The notes below the pieces were generated by a model that was given only the letters and a program-made list of their open reading frames with translations, had not been told where the DNA came from and did not search any database. Below are positions 42,631-49,778 of a DNA stretch of 64,000 nt, piece by piece (the first letter of the stretch is position 1; the number at the start of each line of letters is the position of its first letter). A program made the position numbers and the translations under genes. The DNA comes from a virus, in IMG/VR virus record IMGVR_UViG_3300030685_000353, positions 1 through 64,000 of that record. One strand, given 5' to 3'.

Positions 42631-43290
42631 TTAAAAAACTTTTGTTTGATCACCACATTTACCTACCTCTTTTTTCTCCATACGTTCTTCCCAGTCACCA
42701 ATACTGCATGGATAATTTCTACAATTGTCACATGCATACTCTTTTACTAGTGATATAATTTCAGGTGTATTACCTGAACGTTCTACACGTCCTATACTTT
42801 GCAGATTTCTTATTTCATCTTCAGTTGATACTGGACCCATATCGATCGGATCCATTAGAATTATGTTATTGGTAGTTTCTCTGAACTTAGCAAGTTTACG
42901 ATTCATTTCCATCATCTTCTCGTCAATCATCTCGGCTGCACTGGGTAGAGGTTTTAGCCCATCATCTGCTTGTTTAATTTCACATATCATACAATCTAAG
43001 AAAGCTTCTCTACTTTTTCTGTCATAAGAAGGCCACCAATGACTAGTATCACGAGGTTTTTCTATTCGCTTATCAGTTTTACTGTAGAAATTTGCATTCT
43101 CATACGTGAATAGAGGAATACAACGCTCTAAATCATTATATCCTTTACAATAATGATTATAATGAGCTAAAGATTTGCTTATTTGCCAACATAATCCTCT
43201 TCTACAGTCATCTTCGAATAGTTCAATCTTCGCTCTTTCCAGTACTTGAATCTGTTGTTTCAGTGTCAGTCTTTTTGATTCTATTTGCAT
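42631..43290 (-). CDS. GLC/YWW-family protein (paralog 1, longest)
   Basis: 219 residues. The N-terminus MQIESKRLTLKQQIQVLERA and the motifs RGLCWQISKSLAHY, IPLFTYENANFYSK, HWWPSYDRKSREAFLDCMIC match the proteins at 43485, 44394 and 44828. This copy has an extra C-terminal domain of ~90 residues with four cysteines (YACDNCRNYPC plus KVGKCG), possibly a metal site. Function unknown. Confidence 0.6.
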   Translation of the reverse strand: MQIESKRLTLKQQIQVLERAKIELFEDDCRRGLCWQISKSLAHYNHYCKGYNDLERCIPLFTYENANFYSKTDKRIEKPRDTSHWWPSYDRKSREAFLDCMICEIKQADDGLKPLPSAAEMIDEKMMEMNRKLAKFRETTNNIILMDPIDMGPVSTEDEIRNLQSIGRVERSGNTPEIISLVKEYACDNCRNYPCSIGDWEERMEKKEVGKCGDQTKVF

Positions 43291-43495
43291 TTCGTCTAAA
43301 TTTAAAAAAATATACGATTAGTAAAACGATAAGTAGAGGTAATGTTAATGGCCATAGTAAGCCAATTCCAAATACTCCGAGCATTGGATTCTCTACAACT
43401 TTATCTCTATTTTTAGGTAACTTATCGTCTAAGTATTTTGTAATCAGAACAGCTGCTGCAAATCCTGATACATAAATTTGTGTTCTATTCAGCAT
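43223..43495 (-). CDS. Small membrane protein
   Basis: 90 residues with hydrophobic segments at ~7-20 and ~42-65 (VFGIGLLWPLTLPLLIVLLI VYFF), then a basic/polar tail. It overlaps the start of the GLC/YWW paralog 1 by 68 bases in another frame, which is long but both frames look real. Function unknown. Confidence 0.45.
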   Translation of the reverse strand: MLNRTQIYVSGFAAAVLITKYLDDKLPKNRDKVVENPMLGVFGIGLLWPLTLPLLIVLLIVYFFKFRRNANRIKKTDTETTDSSTGKSED

Positions 43496-43913
43496 TGAAA
43501 TAGTTTTTAATTGATCTCAAATATCCGGCAAATCTCTGTTTAATCTCATCCACTCTTATTGTCCACTCGATTTCATGCATCATCATGAATAGAAAAGCTT
43601 TTCTTGATATGAAATCATCTTTTGGCCACCAGTATCTATCGTGTGCCATTATTGGCTTACTTATTCCAAAACGTCTAGAATACTTTTTAGCAACCTCAAA
43701 TCTTAGTTGAGGAACATATCTGTGTGATAAAACAACATTATCAGGTCCGACAAAACCAAGCTCTCTAATTGCTACTGCTACATAATAGCATAATCCATGA
43801 GTAAGAGGCATTGGTAATGTATCAACATCTTTCCTCATAATTTCATCAGCTCTCCTCAGAACTAGTAGCTGATCAAGTAATCCGATCTTATCCGACTTTA
43901 TAGTTACTTTCAT
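43485..43913 (-). CDS. GLC/YWW-family protein (paralog 2)
   Basis: 142 residues from the ATG at 43913, chosen because MKVTIKSDKIGLLDQLLVLR aligns with the MKIKS starts of the other paralogs; a frame-compatible ATG also exists at 43934. Shares HGLCYYVAVAIREL, VPQLRFEVAKKYSRRFGI and RYWWPKDDFISRKAFLFMMM. Function unknown. Confidence 0.6.
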   Translation of the reverse strand: MKVTIKSDKIGLLDQLLVLRRADEIMRKDVDTLPMPLTHGLCYYVAVAIRELGFVGPDNVVLSHRYVPQLRFEVAKKYSRRFGISKPIMAHDRYWWPKDDFISRKAFLFMMMHEIEWTIRVDEIKQRFAGYLRSIKNYFNAE

Positions 43914-43923
43914 ATTCTTTATT

Positions 43924-44172
43924 TTAGATTCCAAGTAACCGATCTATAGCATCATCCCATTGATGGAAAATACATTCTCTCCTAGGAATTTTACCTTCAA
44001 CCGGTATTTCAATAAGTTCATCTTCATATTTAAGTTTCCATCCAGTCTCTTTTTTCTCACGGATATCAGCTAATAAAATGAGAAACTCTATCTCATTTAT
44101 GAAACCCTCGGTTTCTCCAATAGGATTAAAGACTTCTACTGTCTCAATCTGAATTCTACACAGTTTAATCAT
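43924..44172 (-). CDS. Small hypothetical protein
   Basis: 82 residues (IETVEVFNPIGETEGFINEI), mixed alpha/beta. It sits between GLC/YWW paralogs. Function unknown. Confidence 0.5.
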   Translation of the reverse strand: MIKLCRIQIETVEVFNPIGETEGFINEIEFLILLADIREKKETGWKLKYEDELIEIPVEGKIPRRECIFHQWDDAIDRLLGI

Positions 44173-44173
44173 A

Positions 44174-44404
44174 TTACTTTACAAAATTTGGTTTTCCTTC
44201 AAATACTTCCCATGATAAGTGAATCCATCCACTAGGGATATAGTGGCTAACCATTTTACTGTCTAATATTCTATGACCTCCACTATCACTTACGTTCAAA
44301 TGTGTTGGCTTGTCTATTGTTACAGTAGCTCCATTAGCCCATCGATAAGTTCTAGATTTCTCTGAAGATATCTCTTTAAATACTAATCCACTTTCATTGT
44401 ACAT
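44174..44404 (-). CDS. Small hypothetical protein
   Basis: 76 residues, beta-rich (TYRWANGATVTIDKPTHLNV). Overlaps the upstream paralog by 11 bases. Function unknown. Confidence 0.5.
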   Translation of the reverse strand: MYNESGLVFKEISSEKSRTYRWANGATVTIDKPTHLNVSDSGGHRILDSKMVSHYIPSGWIHLSWEVFEGKPNFVK

Positions 44405-44831
44405 ACTTTATAAGTTTATTGTAAGCATCCTTTAAATGATTCTTAATCTTAGTCTTCATTTCTTCCCATACAATAAGAACCTCAATTCTTACTAAGATTT
44501 GTTCAAAGTATGCAATACGTGCAACTTTATTTTTGACGTCCCACCAATATCCCATAGTTTCATTACACAGTTCTGGAACTTCAAACTTATGTTTCTTTGC
44601 ATATTTCTTTGCAATCTTGTAATCAAACTGAGGAATGAACTCTCCCAAGGTATTGTACGATATTTTCCACGAATCCCTTTCACGTTCAGTTCCCTCAAAA
44701 TGCTTAATTAATGCATTATACGTATAGTTACAAAGACCTACTTTATCATCTAACGTTTTCAGTGAATTAATGACACTTTCAACTATCCCTTTCTGTTCCA
44801 GTAGTGTAATTCTTTCCGATTTTATTTTCAT
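44394..44831 (-). CDS. GLC/YWW-family protein (paralog 3)
   Basis: 145 residues, starting MKIKSERITLLEQKGIVESV. Shares VGLCNYTYNALIKHF, LGEFIPQFDYKIAKKYAKKH and GYWWDVKNKVARIAYFEQIL. It overlaps paralog 4 by 4 bases; the two are clearly a recent duplication. Function unknown. Confidence 0.65.
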   Translation of the reverse strand: MKIKSERITLLEQKGIVESVINSLKTLDDKVGLCNYTYNALIKHFEGTERERDSWKISYNTLGEFIPQFDYKIAKKYAKKHKFEVPELCNETMGYWWDVKNKVARIAYFEQILVRIEVLIVWEEMKTKIKNHLKDAYNKLIKYVQ

Positions 44832-45274
44832 ACCAACTTCGTTAGTTTTGTAATTGATTCTTTAACATCTGACTTCACATTTTCCCATAAATCACCAATA
44901 GTAATAAGGATCGTCACTCTCACCATCATTTGATGCAAGTATGCTAGTCTCGATAGCTTATCATCAACTGGCCACCAATACCCTGAACTGAATGTAGATT
45001 CATCTAGTCTAGTTAATGGCATTTCATAGTGATGTTGTTTCGCATACTTCTTTGCTGTCTTCAAATTGAACTGAGGGATGAACTCTCCCAAACTAGTATG
45101 CGTTATTTTCCACGGTTGCTTAATGTTACCTGTGGCATTTGAGTAACTGACTAATGCAGTATAGAGATAGTAACAAAGTCCTTTATTTTGAACAGAGTCT
45201 TTCACCAATGACATAGCAATTCTGAGCACTGCTTCCTGTTCCAATAAAGTAATTTTTTTCGATTTGATTTTCAT
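44828..45274 (-). CDS. GLC/YWW-family protein (paralog 4)
   Basis: 148 residues, starting MKIKSKKITLLEQEAVLRIA. Shares KGLCYYLYTALVSYS, LGEFIPQFNLKTAKKYAKQH and GYWWPVDDKLSRLAYLHQMM with paralog 3. The conserved pattern suggests a helical fold with a Cys and aromatic core. Function unknown. Confidence 0.65.
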   Translation of the reverse strand: MKIKSKKITLLEQEAVLRIAMSLVKDSVQNKGLCYYLYTALVSYSNATGNIKQPWKITHTSLGEFIPQFNLKTAKKYAKQHHYEMPLTRLDESTFSSGYWWPVDDKLSRLAYLHQMMVRVTILITIGDLWENVKSDVKESITKLTKLV

Positions 45275-45450
45275 TTGAACTCCGTTAAGAATAGAACAAT
45301 ATAAAACATAGAATAAATCAGCATAATAGGCATTCCGATCATTATAGCTGGATATCCGTGTGTAAATTCACCATTAGTTACATAGTCCATAATTTTCCAT
45401 ATTAGGAAATAGCCTATTAGAAATAAAGTGAACCCTAAGACATAATTCAT
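45271..45450 (-). CDS. Small two-span membrane protein
   Basis: 59 residues, ATG 45450 to TGA 45271, overlapping the following ATG (ATGA). Two hydrophobic segments: VLGFTLFLIGYFLIW and AIMIGMPIMLIYSMFYIVLF. Function unknown; it is the first gene of the minus-strand run before the gene-free region. Confidence 0.5.
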   Translation of the reverse strand: MNYVLGFTLFLIGYFLIWKIMDYVTNGEFTHGYPAIMIGMPIMLIYSMFYIVLFLTEFK

Positions 45451-45639
45451 ACATTTTCATTTTGATAGAATACAATTACTAATAATTGATAGAATACAAT
45501 ATAACCAATTAGATACTCAAAAGAAACTGATTACTCTGATCAAATCTGTGTATAACTCAACATGCTTCAAAAGCTTCATAGTTGTTGGATTTGATAAGGT
45601 ATCTATGCATAGCTGCGTTACTATGGTGGTAGTTGAAGT

Positions 45640-45742
45640 AGCTGGGTACTCTGAGGTTATCTGAGGAATATCTGAGGTGATACTGAGTACTCTGAAGGAT
45701 ATCTGGGTAGTCTGAAAGAACTGAAGAATCTGATGCAGATCG
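45640..45742. repeat. Degenerate short tandem repeats (CTGAGG / ATCTG)
   Basis: At least eight imperfect units spaced ~10-13 bases, e.g. CTGAGGTTAT, CTGAGGAATAT, CTGAGGTGATA, CTGAGTACT, CTGAAGGATAT, CTGGGTAGT, CTGAAAGAA. Spacing is near one helical turn, as in protein-binding iterons. No coding frame explains it. Confidence 0.55.
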
Positions 45743-45787
45743 AACCAGGGAGAATCTAGCTTAGCCCCGCCCTATGTTCTCTGCGAG

Positions 45788-45822
45788 TTGGGCACCTATA
45801 TGCGCACCTTTGTACAAGCAGC
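45788..45822. repeat. Intergenic TGCGCA element, copy 1
   Basis: TTGGGCACCTATATGCGCAC followed by CTTTGTACAAGCAG. It contains the palindrome TGCGCA and a GTACAAGCAG half-site. The same arrangement occurs at 45908, 53600, 57094 and 59002. Confidence 0.65.
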
Positions 45823-45857
45823 TGATCCTTTTGAACAAGCTTTGCAGCTGCTTGTAC
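45812..45857. repeat. 13-bp perfect inverted repeat
   Basis: GTACAAGCAGCTG (45812-45824) and CAGCTGCTTGTAC (45845-45857) are exact inverse complements with a 20-base spacer. It could form a hairpin or bind a dimeric protein. No T tract follows, so it is not a typical terminator. Confidence 0.7.
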
Positions 45858-45907
45858 CTTACTTGCTCCTAACTGCTTGCTAAGCTGTCCACTATGTTCC
45901 CCTCAAG

Positions 45908-45942
45908 TTGGGCACCTATAGTGCGCATCTAAGTACAAGCAG
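45908..45942. repeat. Intergenic TGCGCA element, copy 2
   Basis: TTGGGCACCTATAGTGCGCA followed by TCTAAGTACAAGCAG. The preceding ~12 bases (CTATGTTCCC) also resemble those before copy 1 (CTATGTTCTC), so the duplicated unit is ~45 bases long. Confidence 0.65.
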
Positions 45943-45971
45943 TAGGTGGATGAATCACAAGCAATCTACTC

Positions 45972-46331
45972 CTAGATTGCTTCCTGTATTACAGGTGTGT
46001 TATCCATTACCAAGAATGAGGTTCCTGAAGTTCCACTTCCGTATGTACGGTAAAAGTCCTGCTTATCGAGGATGATAGAGCTTATTCTTCTCCATTCCTT
46101 CTCATCGTCATCTGTAAGCCATACCTCTGTATGACCACTTTTCCGAGTCTTAAGGGTGGATACCGTACAGTGCTTACTGTAGAAGTAATGTACTTTCTCA
46201 GTATCATGCTTGCTTTTGTAACATACGATAACTAACACCTTCATCCCTTTAGTCAGCTTATCCGGAGATAGTCTAGAGGTACGATGTTTAAGGTATTCTG
46301 CTTTCGTTGTTGGGTTAGCCATGTCTCTCAT
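45972..46331 (-). CDS. Hypothetical early protein
   Basis: 119 residues from ATG 46331 (or 46322, MANPTTKAEYLKHRT). Mixed alpha/beta with basic centre (HCTVSTLKTRKSGHTEVWLT). Ends with TAG inside an 8-bp hairpin GCAATCTA-ggag-TAGATTGC, which may terminate transcription. Overlaps the small Cys-rich gene by 4 bases. Function unknown. Confidence 0.55.
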   Translation of the reverse strand: MRDMANPTTKAEYLKHRTSRLSPDKLTKGMKVLVIVCYKSKHDTEKVHYFYSKHCTVSTLKTRKSGHTEVWLTDDDEKEWRRISSIILDKQDFYRTYGSGTSGTSFLVMDNTPVIQEAI

Positions 46332-46423
46332 ATTATATTGTTAGAGCAAAATTGACAGTTTCTTATTTTGCATGTTTTACAATCGTAAATTGATGTATTA
46401 TTATCGATCCAATCTTCTTCCAT
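46328..46423 (-). CDS. Small Cys-rich peptide
   Basis: 31 residues (MEEDWIDNNTSIYDCKTCKI RNCQFCSNNII) with C-x-x-C-x4-C-x-x-C, a likely zinc knuckle. It follows an early promoter directly, and its TGA overlaps the next ATG. Confidence 0.5.
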   Translation of the reverse strand: MEEDWIDNNTSIYDCKTCKIRNCQFCSNNII

Positions 46424-46437
46424 GTGGTTTTATTTTT

Positions 46438-46481
46438 AATTACAATACAAATATAACACATTTCTATCATAGTGGGAAACG
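46438..46481 (-). promoter_or_regulatory. Early-type promoter
   Basis: Minus strand: CGTTTCCCAC ... TATATTTGTATTGTAATT, with the -7 element TATATTTG at 46448-46455. This is one of about twenty near-identical copies in the window. Confidence 0.8.
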
Positions 46482-46562
46482 CTAGATAAAAAGAAGTGCA
46501 AGAATGAAACAGATTGATAAGACGTAGAACGAAATGACGACTTTTGGGAATGTAAGTTTCAT
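46482..46562 (-). CDS. Very small membrane peptide
   Basis: 26 residues, MKLTFPKVVISFYVLSICFI LALLFI, with one membrane span and a basic N-terminus. It ends in TAG right at the next promoter. Similar peptides occur elsewhere in the early block. Confidence 0.4.
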   Translation of the reverse strand: MKLTFPKVVISFYVLSICFILALLFI

Positions 46563-46653
46563 GTCTGTAGCATTTTGATTAGTAATAAGTACCTATTTAG
46601 GAGTCTTTAAGATTAAGGACGAATACTCGAAGGAATTGGCGTTGGATAATGGA

Positions 46654-46782
46654 TTAGATATTTAATCCGAAATCTATGAACGTAGTAGTCTTTCCTTTCA
46701 TGAAATCTCCATACGAGGGAGCTGCGATATTGTTCTTTGAACAGTAAATGCAATACAGTAACCAGAGTTTGAATGGGTTCAT
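46654..46782 (-). CDS. Small hypothetical peptide
   Basis: 42 residues (MNPFKLWLLYCIYCSKNNIA), the first half hydrophobic with two Cys. ATG 46782, TAA 46654. Lies just behind the 70-residue acidic gene. Function unknown; could be spurious. Confidence 0.35.
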   Translation of the reverse strand: MNPFKLWLLYCIYCSKNNIAAPSYGDFMKGKTTTFIDFGLNI

Positions 46783-46793
46783 ATGTCTATTTG

Positions 46794-47006
46794 TTATTCA
46801 TCTTCTTCTGATGGATCTAGTTCGATTAGTTCAAATTCCTGAAAGAGTCCTTGGACGAAAATGTCAACTTCTCGGTAGGTTTGAAGGATGTCTTTATAAC
46901 GAAGTACACATTCGATGAAATTCTCAGTACATTCTGGAGTCAAATATCCATTAGCGAGATCGATTAGATATTGACGAAGTTCTTCTAGTGTGATAGGCTG
47001 TTCCAT
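46794..47006 (-). CDS. Small acidic protein
   Basis: 70 residues, helical, pI very low (QGLFQEFELIELDPSEEDE at the end). No family recognised. An inverted repeat lies between it and the upstream gene. Confidence 0.5.
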   Translation of the reverse strand: MEQPITLEELRQYLIDLANGYLTPECTENFIECVLRYKDILQTYREVDIFVQGLFQEFELIELDPSEEDE

Positions 47007-47033
47007 GATAATGGTTTATATTAATGATGGTTC

Positions 47034-47076
47034 CAAGTTTAAGACGAATACTCGAAGGAAACGTCTTAAACTTGGT
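47034..47076. repeat. 14-bp perfect inverted repeat with conserved 18-base core
   Basis: CCAAGTTTAAGACG (47034-47047) and CGTCTTAAACTTGG (47063-47076). The core GACGAATACTCGAAGGAA (47044-47061) occurs again, exactly, at 46618-46635 without the arms. No T tract follows the stem in either direction, so it is not a clear terminator. Confidence 0.7.
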
Positions 47077-47088
47077 CTATCCTTGCTG

Positions 47089-47472
47089 TTAATGATTACG
47101 ATAGTACTCTTTGCGTCTATTTACGATTCCTCTGATGCAGCAATGTAGAGCTTCGATAGGGTCAGTGAAGAGGATGCGATCTACCATATAGCTGATGAAC
47201 TGGTCATTTCCATAATTAGCAGGGCGTTTGACTTTTATCACTGGGTTTATCTGATACATCTGATTCCAGCCGACGTGTTTAACTATTCTACGTACATATC
47301 CTGATGAATATATGCCGTAGTAGACTTTTGATTCAGTATCGAAAATGAAGATAGTTCCATTCTTCCGTTGAGTATCTGAAGAAACATCTGATATACCACC
47401 TATCTGACAAAGTGTAAGAAGAATGTGTTTTCTGATGTCGTCTGTGAGTGTGAATGTATGTGGGGTTGCCAT
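47089..47472 (-). CDS. Hypothetical early protein
   Basis: 127 residues, mixed alpha/beta (GTIFIFDTESKVYYGIYSSG; DPIEALHCCIRGIVNRRKEY). No motif recognised. Lies 4 bases behind the 33-residue membrane peptide and shares its promoter. Confidence 0.5.
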   Translation of the reverse strand: MATPHTFTLTDDIRKHILLTLCQIGGISDVSSDTQRKNGTIFIFDTESKVYYGIYSSGYVRRIVKHVGWNQMYQINPVIKVKRPANYGNDQFISYMVDRILFTDPIEALHCCIRGIVNRRKEYYRNH

Positions 47473-47476
47473 AATA

Positions 47477-47578
47477 TTAAGAACAGATGATTTGACCTAC
47501 TACATAGAATACAAGGCATGAAAAGAGGGTGATTTCCCAAGGAGAAGATTTTTTGATGAGTTGTTTGATACGTTTCAT
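47477..47578 (-). CDS. Very small membrane peptide
   Basis: 33 residues (MKRIKQLIKKSSPWEITLFS CLVFYVVGQIICS): basic N-terminus and one membrane span. It is the first gene behind an early promoter. Confidence 0.5.
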   Translation of the reverse strand: MKRIKQLIKKSSPWEITLFSCLVFYVVGQIICS

Positions 47579-47589
47579 ATTGTTTAATT

Positions 47590-47636
47590 TTTAATTACAA
47601 TACAAATATAATACAATTCTATCAAGTGGGGAAACG
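47590..47636 (-). promoter_or_regulatory. Early-type promoter
   Basis: TATATTTGTATTGTAATT with -7 element at 47603-47610 and the distal CGTTTCCCC at 47632 on the minus strand. Confidence 0.8.
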
Positions 47637-47644
47637 TAAGATGA

Positions 47645-47806
47645 TTAATCTTGAAAATGTTTTATCGAACTGTCTTCGTCTTCTTCATCCTTTTCGATGT
47701 TGGTTGAAAAGGACTTGTCGTAGTCCTCTTCTTCCTTATCTATGTTAACAGAGAAGTTATCGTAGTCATCCTCTTCTTCTTTCCAATCACTTCCAAATAG
47801 TGTCAT
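47645..47806 (-). CDS. Small, extremely acidic protein
   Basis: 53 residues with about 21 Asp/Glu against five Lys, arranged as a twice-repeated unit (NFSVNIDKEEEDYDKSF and STNIEKDEEDEDSS). ATG overlaps the preceding TAA (TAATG). Such charge is typical of DNA-mimic antirestriction proteins, but no homology is claimed. Confidence 0.5.
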   Translation of the reverse strand: MTLFGSDWKEEEDDYDNFSVNIDKEEEDYDKSFSTNIEKDEEDEDSSIKHFQD

Positions 47807-48324
47807 TAGTCTATCAGAAATTTGAGGCGGTACATTCTTGTGTTGCCATTATCGTAAGGGTCATTGATGATTCCGTGGAATATCCAAAGGTCATCTGATT
47901 CCACTCTATCAGTAGCATCTAGGATACATTTAGTTATTTCGCGAAGGGAAGTAGGAGCGTTGTCCACTTTGATATCGATTGCGATATCACAATCTTCTGT
48001 GGCCCTGCCATTGTTTTTAACAGATGAACAATAGATTTTATGACCGTAAAATTTGAGGGACTTTTCCAGTTTGGCTTTCTGTTTCAGAAGAAGTTCGTGA
48101 CGAGGATCGATTACTGTGACATCTACTGTTTCTTTGTAGTTCTCAATGTCATTGAAGATCGTGGAAGAGTTAATTCCAGTACAAATTGAAAGCATATTGG
48201 CCATGTCTGAATGAGTAAAGATCGGATCATTCGATAGATGGTTATGAGCGTTCTTGATAAGAAGTTTGTAGTGCTCTTTAATGTGTCGTTTATCGACTTC
48301 TAATTGTGAGGGAATATTGTTCAT
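47806..48324 (-). CDS. Hypothetical early protein, possible nucleotidyltransferase-like
   Basis: 172 residues. The segment NNGRATEDCDIAIDIKVD resembles the minimal nucleotidyltransferase motif (G-x-A-x-x-x-S/C-D-x-D-x-x-V), though the usual G-S pair is absent, so this is weak. Own early promoter. Coupled to the acidic 53-residue gene. Confidence 0.5.
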   Translation of the reverse strand: MNNIPSQLEVDKRHIKEHYKLLIKNAHNHLSNDPIFTHSDMANMLSICTGINSSTIFNDIENYKETVDVTVIDPRHELLLKQKAKLEKSLKFYGHKIYCSSVKNNGRATEDCDIAIDIKVDNAPTSLREITKCILDATDRVESDDLWIFHGIINDPYDNGNTRMYRLKFLID

Positions 48325-48337
48325 AAGTTTTATTTTT

Positions 48338-48381
48338 AATTACAATACAAATTTAATACAATTCTATCAATATTGAAAACG
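48338..48381 (-). promoter_or_regulatory. Early-type promoter
   Basis: Variant TAAATTTGTATTGTAATT (-7 at 48348-48355) with distal CGTTTTC. Confidence 0.75.
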
Positions 48382-48387
48382 CTGGAG

Positions 48388-48894
48388 CTATAATTTTTGC
48401 AGTTCAGAGAGTCGAATTCTTATCCTTGCAAGTTCTTCATCAGTGTAAGTGCCCGGGATGATATTTTGAGGATTTATGCGACTCCAAACGACTTTGCCGT
48501 CATGTATTAAGTCCCATGATATAAATTGGTTAAATCTGAGCTCTTTCTTTTTACCTTTCTTTCTGAGTATGAGAAGGTCATTATCAAGTCCGTAGCTTCC
48601 GAAGATGTAGCATTCGCATTCTTGAGCGGTTTGGAAGCAGTGGATTGAATCATCCTGGTATTCGTGTAATCGAATAGTGACTTTATCTCCAGGTTTGAGT
48701 CCCATACTCTCAAGGTGTGCTTGGCCGTAGATTTCTTCTTTCTTTTTGTAACTTTCTAATACGGCTAATTCACTTTCACAAATATGATCGATCTGTTCCG
48801 CTGTAAGTAGACAACGGGTAGTTTGGAAGTACCTCATTCCCATATATTCTCTTACTTCTTGAGTCATGTAGTCCCAAAGTTCTGTTTTTGTCAT
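48388..48894 (-). CDS. Hypothetical early protein
   Basis: 168 residues. A beta segment after a helical N-terminus (MGLKPGDKVTIRLHEYQDDS) looks like an SH3-like barrel start. C-terminus helical (LARIRIRLSELQKL). Ends in TAG. Function unknown. Confidence 0.5.
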   Translation of the reverse strand: MTKTELWDYMTQEVREYMGMRYFQTTRCLLTAEQIDHICESELAVLESYKKKEEIYGQAHLESMGLKPGDKVTIRLHEYQDDSIHCFQTAQECECYIFGSYGLDNDLLILRKKGKKKELRFNQFISWDLIHDGKVVWSRINPQNIIPGTYTDEELARIRIRLSELQKL

Positions 48895-48895
48895 C

Positions 48896-49072
48896 TTAGC
48901 GTTGATTACGTGAATTGTAGCGATCGATTGTCTCTTGATCAGTTTGACCGGGTCTGGCTTCTATTTGAACTCCTTTTGCCACTGTAACCATGCGTCCTTT
49001 TATTACTCCCATTGCTAGTTTCGTAGCTGGTACTTTACTTTTGTATACTCCGTATTTTGTATTATTGTCCAT
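48896..49072 (-). CDS. Small hypothetical early protein
   Basis: 58 residues from ATG 49072 (MDNNTKYGVYKSKVPATKLA). The frame to 49120 runs through the promoter (giving YYICIVI) and is rejected. Basic, with GRMVTVAKGVQIEARPG. Confidence 0.55.
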   Translation of the reverse strand: MDNNTKYGVYKSKVPATKLAMGVIKGRMVTVAKGVQIEARPGQTDQETIDRYNSRNQR

Positions 49073-49085
49073 ATTGATTGTTTTA

Positions 49086-49131
49086 TTAATTACAATACAA
49101 ATATAATACAATTCTATCAAAGTGGGAAAAG
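49086..49131 (-). promoter_or_regulatory. Early-type promoter
   Basis: TATATTTGTATTGTAATT with distal CTTTTCCC, directly before the gene starting at 49072. Confidence 0.8.
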
Positions 49132-49140
49132 CTTGATAAA

Positions 49141-49362
49141 CTAAAATCCGTCGAATCCTAAAGTTACTGCCTCTTTGAGGTTTGCAACTTTTTTGGCGTT
49201 AGGGTACGTGGTCATGATTTCTTCCTCTGTGAGGATATTGTGAACAAGAACTTCTCCATGTAACATGCATGCTACGTATTTCTGAGAAGCGACAGCCTTA
49301 CCGAAAGTAGCGTACGTTTTATCGACTGGTAAAAAGTAGAGGTTTCCTATTGTGAATAACAT
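49141..49362 (-). CDS. Small hypothetical early protein
   Basis: 73 residues from ATG 49362 (MLFTIGNLYFLPVDKTYATF). The long frame up to 49527 overlaps the upstream gene and is rejected. Beta-rich start, helical end (NAKKVANLKEAVTLGFDGF). Confidence 0.55.
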   Translation of the reverse strand: MLFTIGNLYFLPVDKTYATFGKAVASQKYVACMLHGEVLVHNILTEEEIMTTYPNAKKVANLKEAVTLGFDGF

Positions 49363-49370
49363 AATTTGTC

Positions 49371-49715
49371 TTATTTTGTGGATGGTGTGATTGGTAGAAT
49401 GTAAACGTATCCATCGTATCCTTTGCATTTCCCTGAAGTGCAAGAAACGTAAGAAATAAGGTAATAAAAAGCCTCTGGGCGTTCTGAGTTTTCTGATTGG
49501 AGGAAAACTGATTGGTGAACAGAGCATCCTGATGGATATCTATTCTCTACTCTGGTTTCTGGATCGCCATACCAAGTGACTAATTGATGGGCTGCATTCC
49601 ATAGATTGTCTCCTTGTTTAACTGGAGTTCCGAAATCTGCTGCATCCTCGAAGATTTTAACTGCTCTTTTTTCTAAAAGTGCTTTACAATGGAATCCTTC
49701 TTTATATACTGACAT
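49371..49715 (-). CDS. Hypothetical early protein
   Basis: 114 residues from ATG 49715 (MSVYKEGFHCKALLEKRAVK); the ORF extension to 49754 is promoter sequence. Contains a Gly/Cys-rich C-terminal third (SYVSCTSGKCKGYDGYVYIL). Function unknown. Confidence 0.55.
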   Translation of the reverse strand: MSVYKEGFHCKALLEKRAVKIFEDAADFGTPVKQGDNLWNAAHQLVTWYGDPETRVENRYPSGCSVHQSVFLQSENSERPEAFYYLISYVSCTSGKCKGYDGYVYILPITPSTK

Positions 49716-49729
49716 AATGTATGATATTT

Positions 49730-49774
49730 TAATTACAATACAAATATAATACAATTCTATCAGTATGGGAAACG
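49730..49774 (-). promoter_or_regulatory. Early-type promoter
   Basis: TATATTTGTATTGTAATT (-7 at 49741-49748), distal CGTTTCCCA. Confidence 0.8.
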
Positions 49775-49778
49775 CTAA

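Larger units (their letters stand above)
45451..45971. other. Gene-free, repeat-rich region between accessory and early gene blocks
   Basis: 521 bases without a convincing reading frame. It holds two copies of TTGATAGAATACAAT (45455-45502), a run of degenerate CTGAGG/ATCTG repeats (about 45648-45740), two copies of the intergenic element with TTGGGCACCTATA and TGCGCA, and a 13-bp inverted repeat. An origin of replication or a regulatory region is possible. Confidence 0.6.

Noticed and set aside
49371-49754. N-terminal extensions reading YYICIVI or CYICIVI on the genes at 48896, 49371, 53058 and 59065
   Set aside because: These residues are the promoter sequence TTATATTTGTATTGTAAT read as protein; starts were moved to the next ATG.
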